The notes: generated by a model from the sequence alone, not told the origin. 22,137 nucleotides of DNA from Candidatus Pacearchaeota archaeon (GCA_014728565.1 WJLK01000109.1:1-22137); one strand, 5' to 3'. Shown: positions 6,726-13,757, counted from the first letter of the stretch. Program-made: numbers and translations.

Positions 6726-8096
6726 ATGACAGAGATAGAGAATTTAATAAAAAAAGTCAATCCTAAGATAAAAAAAGGTAAAAATTATCAGATTGTTTAT
6801 GATTCATCTAGTGAGACTCTTGAACCAATCTATTTCTGGCTTCTTGATTTTATGAACCAGAATTTCAAGGGAAGAGTGGAAAAAATAATAGATAATTTCT
6901 CTTCATCACCTGGAAGCGGACACTTTTCAGAACTAGGACAAAAAATGAGTCAGATGCAGCAGGAAGCTTCAAGAGTTCTTGGAACTGTAAATAATATTCT
7001 AAAAGGAATCTTAAACCTGATCTATGATTTAAAAGAGTATAAAATAAGACTTAGCCATTACGAAGCTGCTGAATCAAAAAACAAATCAACTGCTGAAGCA
7101 GGTTTAAATGCCTTAAAACAAGTATGGATGGATAAAGTTGATATTCAGAGAGGACAGGGAAGCATAAATGCACTTGCTTCAGGAAACCTACAATTTGTTA
7201 CACTGAGAGATGCTTTTATGGCTGTTCAAAAACCAGAAGATGTTGATAAGCTTGATTTAAATGAGAGAGTAAGAAGATTGCTAAAACCAAGAATTCAGGA
7301 ATTTTTAGAGTGGAAAAAAAGAAGCGAGCATGAGTTAAAAAAAAGATTTGAAGTAGAGAAATATTATCTGAAAAGCCAGGTTGAAGCTCTAAAATTAAAT
7401 ACAAGATGGGCAAGACCTTATCTTCAGGCTGCTCATAGATTAATGGCAGATGAAAAAATTGCTTCAGACCCTGCACTAGTAACAACATTTAATACAATAG
7501 TAATGGAACTGACACTTATTGGCAAGAACCCTATTGATATCGAGGAAGAGGTTGCAGACCAGACCCTTCCTCCAGGATTTGAAAGAATGAAATTAAAAAC
7601 TTACAATTCAATTGTCATACTTGATTTTAAGTTCAGAGGAATTCCAAGCAAGGCAGGACAGCATTATGTTTTTGGAGGAAGAGTTGAAGTTGATTTTAAG
7701 AGTTATGCAATGAATGAAGAGGAGATAGAAGAGCTGAAATACCAACTGTCCCAGTCTGATTTAGAACTCTCTTTTAAACTAATTGAGGGAATGACAACAG
7801 ATTCCTTACAGCAAATTCAGGTTGATTTAAATGAACTTCTTGGAGAAGAATCAAAAAAATCAGAAAAAAAATCAGATGATGTGAGTCCTTTTGGAGCATT
7901 GTTTAAGCCAATAAAACCAAAAAAGAAAGAACGGTCAGAAGAAGAAAAACATGAAGAGAGAGTTAAAAAAATAAAAAGTGAAAAATATGCAGAAAGAAAA
8001 CTAAGGGAACTTGCAATTAAAAACGCAAATAGCCTGTGTTTTAGGGTATATGATATATACAAAAAAGGTCATGGATTAGCATCTTTTCCTTATTGA
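6726..8096 (+). CDS. Conserved-looking hypothetical protein, 456 aa
   Basis: I do not recognise the family. Residues 1-110 are mostly helical, with a Gly/Ser-rich stretch (SSSPGSGHFSELG, about 59-71) and a Met/Gln-rich helix. The middle (about 120-260) is rich in charged helices with many Trp, Arg and Lys residues. About 270-345 looks like a mixed alpha/beta domain (NSIVILDFKFRG, FGGRVEVDFKSYAM). The C-terminal 80 residues are a Lys/Glu-rich, probably coiled-coil or disordered segment ending GHGLASFPY. No signal peptide, membrane segment or catalytic motif is visible. AAGAAGG supports the start. It is the first of four same-strand genes that may work together. Confidence 0.75.
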   Translation: MTEIENLIKKVNPKIKKGKNYQIVYDSSSETLEPIYFWLLDFMNQNFKGRVEKIIDNFSSSPGSGHFSELGQKMSQMQQEASRVLGTVNNILKGILNLIYDLKEYKIRLSHYEAAESKNKSTAEAGLNALKQVWMDKVDIQRGQGSINALASGNLQFVTLRDAFMAVQKPEDVDKLDLNERVRRLLKPRIQEFLEWKKRSEHELKKRFEVEKYYLKSQVEALKLNTRWARPYLQAAHRLMADEKIASDPALVTTFNTIVMELTLIGKNPIDIEEEVADQTLPPGFERMKLKTYNSIVILDFKFRGIPSKAGQHYVFGGRVEVDFKSYAMNEEEIEELKYQLSQSDLELSFKLIEGMTTDSLQQIQVDLNELLGEESKKSEKKSDDVSPFGALFKPIKPKKKERSEEEKHEERVKKIKSEKYAERKLRELAIKNANSLCFRVYDIYKKGHGLASFPY

Positions 8097-8111
8097 AAAA
8101 TAAAAGTAAAA

Positions 8112-8120
8112 ATTAAATAT
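8112..8120 (+). promoter_or_regulatory. TATA box for the acidic-protein gene
   Basis: ATTAAATAT is centred 25 bases before the ATG at 8141. No ribosome-binding site is present, so the mRNA is probably leaderless. Confidence 0.45.
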
Positions 8121-8140
8121 CCCTTTTTCTTTAATTTTTA

Positions 8141-8656
8141 ATGGCAAAAAAAAATTCTAATGAAGAGACTGAAAATGAAGAAGAATTTGATATTAGGGAA
8201 AAACCTGAAAAACCTGAAGAACCAGAGGAGGATGAAGAAGAACTCGAAAACATAATAAGAGATTCAGAAATTACTATACCAAGACCTAGATTTGATACTG
8301 ACCCATCTATTTCAAGAGAAAACCAGTCAGAACAACTTGAGTTTCAGCTAGCAAATATTCCAAGAAGAATCTCAAGAGATTCTGAAGAAGAAGAGGAACT
8401 TTATGCAGGAGGAACTTATTATGATTTTAGCAATAATTATGAGGAGGGAGGAACAAATGTCTACACAGAATCAACTCCTACCATGAGCCCTGAATCACCA
8501 AATCCTGCTTTTGGTCAGCAGGAATTTTCACCAAGAGCAATGGGAATGATGACTCCTGAATCCCAAACCATGTCTGAAGAACCTCAGGAAAAAAAATATG
8601 AGAGCAGTTTAGAGGGAAGATCCCACAGAGAAAGAGACAGAAGAAGAAGGTTTTAA
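8141..8656 (+). CDS. Acidic, probably disordered hypothetical protein, 171 aa
   Basis: The family is not recognised. Composition is extreme: residues 6-45 are mostly Glu, Asp, Pro and Lys (EKPEKPEEPEEDEEELE), residues 60-150 are rich in Ser, Pro, Glu and Gly, and the protein ends in a basic REPEAT-like stretch, RSHRERDRRRRF. No fold, signal peptide or membrane segment is evident. An acidic body with an Arg-rich tail suggests a binding or scaffold protein, but that is only inference. It lies 44 bases after the 456-aa gene and has its own TATA box. Confidence 0.65.
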   Translation: MAKKNSNEETENEEEFDIREKPEKPEEPEEDEEELENIIRDSEITIPRPRFDTDPSISRENQSEQLEFQLANIPRRISRDSEEEEELYAGGTYYDFSNNYEEGGTNVYTESTPTMSPESPNPAFGQQEFSPRAMGMMTPESQTMSEEPQEKKYESSLEGRSHRERDRRRRF

Positions 8657-8705
8657 GATTTTCTTTAAATAATAATAGAATTTAAAGTTGTTACATAAGA
8701 TATAA

Positions 8706-8715
8706 ATTTTTATAA
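8706..8715 (+). promoter_or_regulatory. TATA box for the beta-propeller gene
   Basis: TTTTTATAAG is centred about 26 bases before the ATG at 8738, again implying a leaderless mRNA. Confidence 0.5.
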
Positions 8716-8737
8716 GTCTTTTTTTAATATAAATTCT

Positions 8738-9679
8738 ATGTCTAGAAATCAGAGAATTAGAATAAGAGAAGCTGAAAATAAATCTTCATTACCTGATAGA
8801 CTTAGAAATATGAGATTAATGGGTTTTTATCATGGGAATTTATATCTAGGTGCTGAATCTACAGGAGTTATTTCAGATACATTCATATTTGGTTACTCTA
8901 TACCTGATAATTTTATTACTGGTATGGTTAGATTAGAGAGGGGTGCTTGGCCTTCATCCTGGACACAGAAAGATAATCTTCTTTTTGTCGGGACAAGATT
9001 CGGAATTATAACTGCAGTAGATATGGATGATTGTGATGAGGTAGGAAGATTAAATAATATGGGAAATAGTATAGATGCTATTGCTGTTAATGGAGCAGTT
9101 TATTTTGGAGTTAATGGAAAAGGATTATTTAAGAGTGATACTGGATTAACCAGTCCTTCTTGTATTGGAAAAGGACATGTAGTTTCAGCACTTGCTTTAG
9201 ATAAAGACAGATTATTTGCATTTTATTTTTCAAATGGAAATGATCCTTTTTTAGATGAAGGTCCTGCTGGTGGTTTAGTAGAGGTTTTAGATTCTAATTT
9301 GAGTGTTCAATCTGAAAGAGATGGAACTCCTTATGCAGTTACTCAAGCAGTAACTACTGAACAAGGTTTAAGATTTTCAACAAGAAATACAACCAATGCA
9401 TCAATTCCATTTGGAACAGGAGAATTATATTCTCTCAATCAATCTGACCTATCAGATGAATTTTTATTAGAATTTCCTGCAGCAGTCAATGTTTTAAGAG
9501 AGTTAAGACAGGGAATTCTTTTAGCAGGATTAAGAGATGGTCAGGTATATGAAGTTAAAGGTAATGAAAGAAGATTAATAAATTCTCAAGAACATGGAGT
9601 TGCAGGATTAGCATCTGAGGATGACATCATTTATATAGGAAGTCCTGTAGGTGAAATTTCTAAAGTTGGAGATTGGTAA
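8738..9679 (+). CDS. Probable seven-bladed beta-propeller protein
   Basis: The 313-aa protein holds seven spaced copies of a hydrophobic strand, a Gly turn and a second strand. They begin near residues 35 (LYLGAESTGVI), 81 (LLFVGTRFGIITAVD), 121 (VYFGVNGKGLFKSD), 159 (LFAFYF, with GGLVEVLD after it), 211 (LRFSTRN, then GELYSLN), 260 (ILLAGLRDGQVYEVKG) and 297 (IIYIGSPVGEISKV). The spacing of roughly 37-52 residues fits a seven-blade WD40/PQQ/YVTN-like propeller. There is no WD dipeptide series and no signal peptide, so it probably acts as a cytoplasmic interaction platform. Partner unknown; the neighbouring genes are candidates. Confidence 0.65.
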   Translation: MSRNQRIRIREAENKSSLPDRLRNMRLMGFYHGNLYLGAESTGVISDTFIFGYSIPDNFITGMVRLERGAWPSSWTQKDNLLFVGTRFGIITAVDMDDCDEVGRLNNMGNSIDAIAVNGAVYFGVNGKGLFKSDTGLTSPSCIGKGHVVSALALDKDRLFAFYFSNGNDPFLDEGPAGGLVEVLDSNLSVQSERDGTPYAVTQAVTTEQGLRFSTRNTTNASIPFGTGELYSLNQSDLSDEFLLEFPAAVNVLRELRQGILLAGLRDGQVYEVKGNERRLINSQEHGVAGLASEDDIIYIGSPVGEISKVGDW

Positions 9680-9705
9680 AACTTTTAACAAACTTTTCAC
9701 TCAAA

Positions 9706-9717
9706 AGATATTTAAAC
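9706..9717 (+). promoter_or_regulatory. Probable promoter of the TIM-barrel gene
   Basis: AGATATTTAAAC lies about 50 bases before the ATG at 9764. The implied leader contains GAGGA (9752-9756), seven bases before the ATG, so this gene is probably translated from a true ribosome-binding site. Confidence 0.4.
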
Positions 9718-9763
9718 AATATTTCTTTTTTAATAAAGTAATTAAAAATAAGAGGAAATATCA

Positions 9764-11590
9764 ATGGCTTATTATGAAGAAAATTTATATCCAGGAGCAG
9801 ATGACTATCTTTTTCCTAAATATAAAAAAGCAGGTTATGAATTTGATATAGGAGACCTTGGAATGTCTCTTGATCCAAGGACTGCTAATCAGCTTGGAGA
9901 AATAAATACAAAAATAAATCCTGGAATTAAAAAAATTGAACTATCTGGAATAACTCCTGCTGTTTTTGATTCTATTCCTGAGGAGCATCTGGAAGATATC
10001 AATAGATTATCTAAATTAACAGGAGTAAAAACATCCTTGCATGGTCCAGTAGTTGAAGCTTCTGGAGTTGGTGAAAGAGGATTTGATGAAACTAACAGAG
10101 TAGGTGCTGAAAAACAACTGCAGTCAGCTGTACTAAGAAGTCATAAAATGGATCCTGACGGAGAGATGATTGTGACAACTCACACATCTGCAGGACTTCC
10201 TGAACTTGATCCTAAGGTAAAAATAAAAGATGATACTGGAAAAATGAAAGAGGTTCCTACAGGATTATATGTTGTTGATGAAGACACAGGGAAGATACAG
10301 CTAATACAGCCTGAAAAAAGATTTTTTCCAGAAGAGGGTGAGGGAAAATTTAATCCCAAAGACCTGCAGGATTTTGATCCTAACAAAGAATTAAATAAAA
10401 TTAATAAAGACCAGTGGGCGCAGCTGCTTTCAGGTGTTAACAGGTATGCGAGTTTTGGAGAGGAAATGCTGGAGAGAGTTAGAAAACAGGTAAAAAATGA
10501 AGAACTTTTTACTAAGATTGCAAAAGGAGTAGACATAGACCAGTTAGAAGAGACAGAAAAACAAGAAAAAGATCTCTTAAAATCTCTTCAAAGAGAGATA
10601 AACGGAGGACAGATATATTTAAGAGATGCCTACAGGAACTTACAAGTTTTATTTGATAAAGCATGGTCAAATGCATCTCCAGATGACAAGAAAAAACTAA
10701 AAACATATGCAGATAAAATAGCTCCTAAAATACAAAAAGGAATAGAAGATGATCCTGAAAAAATACCTGAACTTGCTGAAGTAATAGAAGGAGGATTAAA
10801 AGTTCTTGGAAGAGTTGAAACTCCAAGAATCTTCAAGCCATTAAGAAATTTTGTAATTGAAAAATCTTCACAAACTTTTGCTAATGTAGCAGAAAGTTCT
10901 TTTAATGAGTACGGAAAAAAAGCACCTATACTGAGTATTGAAAACCCTCCAGCAGGAGGAGCATTAAGTACAGGAGAAGACTTAAAAAAAGTTATTGAAG
11001 AATCAAGAAATAGGCTGATTGAAAATTTAGTTAAGCATAAAGGAATGTCAAAATCAGAAGCAAAAGAAGTAGCAGGAAGACTGATTGGCGCTACATGGGA
11101 TGTAGGTCATATAAACATGATTAGAAAAAAAGGATATAGTGAAAAAGATGTTATAGAAGAAACAAAAAAAGTTGCTCCTTTTGTAAAACATGTCCATCTT
11201 TCTGATAATTTTGGTCTAGAACATACTGAACTTCCAATGGGGATGGGAAATGTTCCTCTTGACAGAATGATGAAGAAACTTAAAAAGACTGGTTTTGATG
11301 GACAGAAGATTATCGAGGCAGGAAACTGGTGGCAGTACTTTGCTGAAAAAGGAGGAGGAAATCCTTTTAGACCAAGTATTGAAGCTTTTGACTCACCTCT
11401 ATATTCAATGAAAGCAGGACCTGGATGGAGCCAGTTAGGAGGTTATGGAAACTACTATGTTGGTCATGGTCCTGTGAATCCTCCAATGCATCACCAGATG
11501 TATGGAGCCTCTTTTTCAACACTTCCAACAGAACTTGGAGGAGAACTTCCTGGAGACAGGAGCAGAATGTCTGGAACACCTAATCAATAG
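9764..11590 (+). CDS. Xylose-isomerase/endonuclease-IV-like TIM-barrel protein with large insertion
   Basis: Candidate metal ligands of the AP-endonuclease-2/sugar-isomerase barrel occur in the right order: SLHGP (His93), TTHTS (His140), SIENPP (Glu393), WDVGH (Asp446, His449), KHVHLSDN (His476/His478, Asp481) and IIEAGNWW (Glu518). The family includes sugar-phosphate isomerases/epimerases and endonuclease IV; which reaction applies here cannot be told. Normal members are about 280-300 aa, but this one is 608. Some 250 residues separate His140 from Glu393, partly a charged helical region (about 207-350). About 70 Gly/Pro/Tyr-rich residues follow the barrel. No signal peptide. GAGGA before the ATG supports the start. 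Confidence 0.75.
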   Translation: MAYYEENLYPGADDYLFPKYKKAGYEFDIGDLGMSLDPRTANQLGEINTKINPGIKKIELSGITPAVFDSIPEEHLEDINRLSKLTGVKTSLHGPVVEASGVGERGFDETNRVGAEKQLQSAVLRSHKMDPDGEMIVTTHTSAGLPELDPKVKIKDDTGKMKEVPTGLYVVDEDTGKIQLIQPEKRFFPEEGEGKFNPKDLQDFDPNKELNKINKDQWAQLLSGVNRYASFGEEMLERVRKQVKNEELFTKIAKGVDIDQLEETEKQEKDLLKSLQREINGGQIYLRDAYRNLQVLFDKAWSNASPDDKKKLKTYADKIAPKIQKGIEDDPEKIPELAEVIEGGLKVLGRVETPRIFKPLRNFVIEKSSQTFANVAESSFNEYGKKAPILSIENPPAGGALSTGEDLKKVIEESRNRLIENLVKHKGMSKSEAKEVAGRLIGATWDVGHINMIRKKGYSEKDVIEETKKVAPFVKHVHLSDNFGLEHTELPMGMGNVPLDRMMKKLKKTGFDGQKIIEAGNWWQYFAEKGGGNPFRPSIEAFDSPLYSMKAGPGWSQLGGYGNYYVGHGPVNPPMHHQMYGASFSTLPTELGGELPGDRSRMSGTPNQ

Positions 11591-11610
11591 ACTTTTGTTA
11601 TCCACTTCTC

Positions 11611-11666
11611 AGTTAATAATCAAAAACAAAACATTTATATACTAGTATGAATTATATATCATATGA
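11611..11666 (+). promoter_or_regulatory. Promoter and operator of the arsR-grx-trxR operon
   Basis: TTTATATA (11634-11641) is centred 25 bases before the ATG at 11663. It overlaps a perfect 10-base palindrome ATACTAGTAT (11639-11648). A second palindrome, TCATATGA (11659-11666), spans the start codon. ATACTAGTAT is a good candidate for the ArsR-type regulator's binding site, giving autorepression. The same block recurs at 13184-13243. Confidence 0.65.
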
Positions 11667-11986
11667 AAAAAACATCATTCTTTTTATATGAGATGTTCTG
11701 CAAGACACTTGCAAACAGAACAAGATACGAGATAATACGAATCTTAGCTGATAAACCTAGAAATGTAAAGGAAATCTGTAAAAAAACAGGTTTTGAACAG
11801 AGCAGAGTGTCTCATAATTTAAAAAAACTTGAAAAATGCGGTTTTGTCAGTTCAGTTCATAAAGGAAAAAATAGAATTTACTCTCTGGATAGAGAGTATA
11901 TTTTACCAATTTTGAAAAATATAGATAAATACATAGAAAAATATCAAAAAAGACTAAAAGTATGCCATTTAAAATTAAAGATGTAG
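11663..11986 (+). CDS. ArsR-family winged-helix regulator
   Basis: The 107-aa protein has the ArsR/SmtB core: LANRTRYEIIRILADKP (about 16-32), NVKEICKKTGF, recognition helix SRVSHNLKKLEKCG and the wing FVSSVHKGKNRIYSLD. ArsR repressors leave DNA when metal, arsenite or oxidants bind. There is no CVCxD metal box in the helix, but Cys13, Cys39, Cys59 and Cys101 are present. With redox genes following directly, a thiol-based redox sensor is a reasonable inference. It heads an operon with glutaredoxin (14 bases on) and a thioredoxin-reductase-like gene. The start is fixed by the TATA box 25 bases upstream. A metal sensor remains possible. Confidence 0.82.
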   Translation: MKKTSFFLYEMFCKTLANRTRYEIIRILADKPRNVKEICKKTGFEQSRVSHNLKKLEKCGFVSSVHKGKNRIYSLDREYILPILKNIDKYIEKYQKRLKVCHLKLKM

Positions 11987-12000
11987 AAGGAGGCAATAAA

Positions 12001-12231
12001 ATGAAAATAAAAATTTATTCAACACCTGCATGCCCGTACTGCAAGATGGTAAAAAAGTATCTAAAAGAAAAAGAATTGGAATTTGATGACATTGATATCT
12101 CAAAGAATCAGGAAGCAGCTCATGAAATGGTTGAAAAATCAGGACAGATGAGTGTTCCTGTAATAGATATAGATGGAAAAATAATTATTGGTTTTGACAG
12201 AGAAAAATTAGAAAAATTAATAAAAAAATAA
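12001..12231 (+). CDS. Glutaredoxin-like thiol-disulfide oxidoreductase
   Basis: The product is 76 aa, the length of a minimal glutaredoxin (NrdH/Grx type). It has the active site CPYC (Cys11, Cys14) after the first strand and a VPV with the cis-proline Pro53. The end is IDGKIIIGFDREKLEKLI, the usual Gly-Phe binding-edge pattern. It should shuttle electrons to protein disulfides or peroxide-detoxifying enzymes in the cytosol, most likely reduced by the flavoprotein encoded next. The frame extends upstream to 11962 inside arsR. However, GGAGG (11989-11993) lies just before the ATG at 12001, so that start is clear. Seven bases separate it from the next gene. Confidence 0.9.
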   Translation: MKIKIYSTPACPYCKMVKKYLKEKELEFDDIDISKNQEAAHEMVEKSGQMSVPVIDIDGKIIIGFDREKLEKLIKK

Positions 12232-12238
12232 GATAAAA

Positions 12239-13171
12239 ATGAAGGAAAAAAAACAAAAAATTCAATGTGAAAAGATTTTTGATAGCATAATCATCGGTGC
12301 AGGACCTGCAGGTATAACAGCAGGAATCTATCTTGCAAGAAGAAATCTCTGTGTTTTAATTATTTATGAGACTCTTGGAGGACAGACAGCACTAACAGCA
12401 GATATTGAAAACTATATGGGATTTAGATTCATATCAGGAGAGGATTTTACAAAAAAATTAGATGATCATCTTGAAGAATATGATGTCACACTTGCAGAAG
12501 AAAAAGTTGAGAATTTAAAGAAAAACAAGAAATTGTTTACAATAGAAACAAGTAAAAATATTTACAAAGGCAAGACAGTTATCATAGCATCAGGAGCAAG
12601 ACATAAGAAATTAGGAGTTCCAGGAGAGGAAAAATTTTTAACAAAAGGAGTTGCATACTGTGCAACTTGCGATGCTCCATTATTCAGGAACAAAGAAGTT
12701 GCAATAATCGGAGGAGGAAATAGTGCCCTGGAATCTGCAATACAACTGGAAAGTTATGCTAAGAAAATATTTATTTTAACAATAAATAAAGACCTTGAAG
12801 GAGAAGACATACTCATTGAAAAAGTAAGGTCATTTAAAAATATTGAAATAATTCCAAACGCAATAACTAAGGAGATTAAAGGAGAAAAGTTTGTCACAGG
12901 AATTGTCTATGAAAAAAATAAAAAAATCAATGAGATTCCTTTACAGGGAGTTTTTATAGAAATAGGTTATGAACCAAACTCTGGAATTTTTGATGTTAAA
13001 AAAAACAATCAAAAAGAGATAGTAATAGATAATAAAAATCAGACATCTGAAAAAGGGATTTTTGCTGCAGGAGATGTCACAGAAGTTCCAGTAAAACAGA
13101 TAATTGTTGCTGCAGGAGAGGGTGCTAAAGCAGCTATTTCAGCAGCAGATTATCTTTCAAGATTTCACTAA
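12239..13171 (+). CDS. trxB: Thioredoxin-reductase-like flavoprotein (AhpF C-terminal type)
   Basis: The 310-aa enzyme has the FAD site GAGPAG (20-25), the redox pair CATC (141-144), the pyridine-nucleotide site GGGNSA (158-163) and the FAD-closing AAGDV (276-280). This order is that of thioredoxin reductase. The HRRxxxR that selects NADPH in classical TrxB is absent; the matching stretch reads TINKDLEGED. The second half (KVRSFKNIEIIPNA, KQIIVAAGEGAKAA) resembles AhpF, which uses NADH. So NADH or another donor is more likely than NADPH. Its natural partner is the glutaredoxin just upstream. Cytosolic, third gene of the arsR operon. Confidence 0.9.
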   Translation: MKEKKQKIQCEKIFDSIIIGAGPAGITAGIYLARRNLCVLIIYETLGGQTALTADIENYMGFRFISGEDFTKKLDDHLEEYDVTLAEEKVENLKKNKKLFTIETSKNIYKGKTVIIASGARHKKLGVPGEEKFLTKGVAYCATCDAPLFRNKEVAIIGGGNSALESAIQLESYAKKIFILTINKDLEGEDILIEKVRSFKNIEIIPNAITKEIKGEKFVTGIVYEKNKKINEIPLQGVFIEIGYEPNSGIFDVKKNNQKEIVIDNKNQTSEKGIFAAGDVTEVPVKQIIVAAGEGAKAAISAADYLSRFH

Positions 13172-13183
13172 TTTTCACTCACT

Positions 13184-13243
13184 AGTTAATAATAAAAACC
13201 AAAACATTTATATACTAGTATGACATTAATATCATATGAATAA
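13184..13243 (+). repeat. Duplicate of the arsR promoter/operator
   Basis: By eye, 53 of 60 bases match 11611-11670. The match includes TTTATATA (13207-13214), the palindrome ATACTAGTAT (13212-13221) and TCATATGA around an ATG at 13236. TATA-to-ATG spacing is identical (25 bases from box centre). It should be an active promoter under the same regulator, driving the DUF378 gene and perhaps those beyond. Confidence 0.75.
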
Positions 13244-13271
13244 AGTTTCATCTAGTATTCTTTTACCCTAG
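13236..13271 (+). other. Eleven-codon open frame at the duplicated promoter
   Basis: The ATG at the position equivalent to the arsR start opens MNKVSSSILLP followed by TAG. The arsR product begins MKKTSFFLYE, so Met1, Lys3 and Ser5 match. The frame may be the stub of a duplicated arsR start or a leader peptide translated from the leaderless 5' end. Translation is unproven. Confidence 0.35.
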
Positions 13272-13337
13272 TGTTGTCTCAAACATTAAAAAACTTTAGT
13301 AAGAATAGATTTTTAAAAAATTAACTTAAGCAAATAC

Positions 13338-13385
13338 CTTAACCAAAAAACCTGTAAGGAGGTAAACTTTTAGAAAAAGTTTAAT
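13338..13385 (+). repeat. Leader module copy A: orphan Shine-Dalgarno plus hairpin
   Basis: TAAGGAGGT (13355-13363) is directly followed by the eight-pair hairpin AAACTTTT-AGA-AAAAGTTT (13364-13382). No ATG, GTG or TTG follows before copy B, so this ribosome-binding site has no start codon. A weaker, decayed-looking copy may lie at 13284-13324. A second hairpin, AAGCTTTT-AAA-AAAAGCTT (13392-13410), links copies A and B. Confidence 0.65.
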
Positions 13386-13407
13386 CAAAACAAGCTTTTA
13401 AAAAAAG

Positions 13408-13455
13408 CTTAACCAAAAAAATCTGTAAGGAGGTAAACTTTTAGAAAAAGTTAAT
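13408..13455 (+). repeat. Leader module copy B: Shine-Dalgarno, hairpin and DUF378 start
   Basis: Copy B starts 70 bases after copy A and is nearly identical. GGAGGT (13429-13434) is 25 bases from the ATG at 13460, too far for normal initiation. The seven-pair hairpin AACTTTT-AGA-AAAAGTT (13436-13452) would hide 17 of those bases, leaving about eight. Folding would therefore bring the site to working distance. Confidence 0.65.
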
Positions 13456-13459
13456 AAAA

Positions 13460-13654
13460 ATGGAAAAAAATACACTTGACATAGTTGTTCTGATTCTCCT
13501 AATAATCGGTGGATTAAACTGGGGATTAGTAGGATTATTCAGTTTTGACCTTGTTGCCACAATACTAGGAGACATGTCAGTACTGTCTAGAGTAATTTAC
13601 ACTCTGGTCGGAGTATCAGCACTTTATACAATATATTTTTTAGTGAAGAAATAG
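13460..13654 (+). CDS. DUF378 (YuzA-like) small membrane protein
   Basis: The 64-aa protein has two membrane helices (about 8-26 and 42-61). It carries the DUF378 signature GGLNWGLVGLFSFDLVATIL in the first half and LSRVIYTLVGVSALYTIYF in the second. The family is widespread in bacteria and archaea and has no established function. Full family length, so intact. It sits between redox genes and is preceded by the duplicated arsR-type promoter and two leader modules. This suggests expression under redox or metal stress with an extra layer of translational control. No other start is possible nearby. Confidence 0.88.
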   Translation: MEKNTLDIVVLILLIIGGLNWGLVGLFSFDLVATILGDMSVLSRVIYTLVGVSALYTIYFLVKK

Positions 13655-13662
13655 TTTCTCAC

Positions 13663-13690
13663 TTTTTTATTTTTAAATTTTTATTTTAAT
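13663..13690 (+). terminator. T-rich run after the DUF378 gene
   Basis: Several T-runs (TTTTTTATTTTTAAATTTTT and on) follow the stop codon by about ten bases. Archaeal polymerase often terminates at such runs without a hairpin. Readthrough into the FMN reductase gene cannot be excluded. Confidence 0.4.
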
Positions 13691-13710
13691 CTTTTAAAAA
13701 ATATTAAAGC

Positions 13711-13750
13711 CTGTAACTGGGGTAAATTTTTAGAAAAAGTTTAATCAAAA
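13711..13750 (+). repeat. Leader module copy C before the FMN reductase gene
   Basis: CTGTAACTGGGGTAAATTTT then TAGAAAAAGTTTAATCAAAA matches copy A closely. GGAGG has become TGGGG and one stem base has changed to a G-T pair. The hairpin (about 13724-13742) ends 15 bases before the ATG at 13758. A module shared by two neighbouring but unrelated genes suggests common control or repeated duplication. Confidence 0.6.
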
Positions 13751-13757
13751 AAACAAA

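Noticed and set aside
11962..12000. Upstream start for the glutaredoxin
   Set aside because: The frame extends into arsR, but GGAGG lies just before the ATG at 12001 and the protein then has normal glutaredoxin length.
13338..13455. CRISPR array
   Set aside because: Only two close repeats of 70 bases with a ribosome-binding site; no regular spacers and no cas genes in the window.
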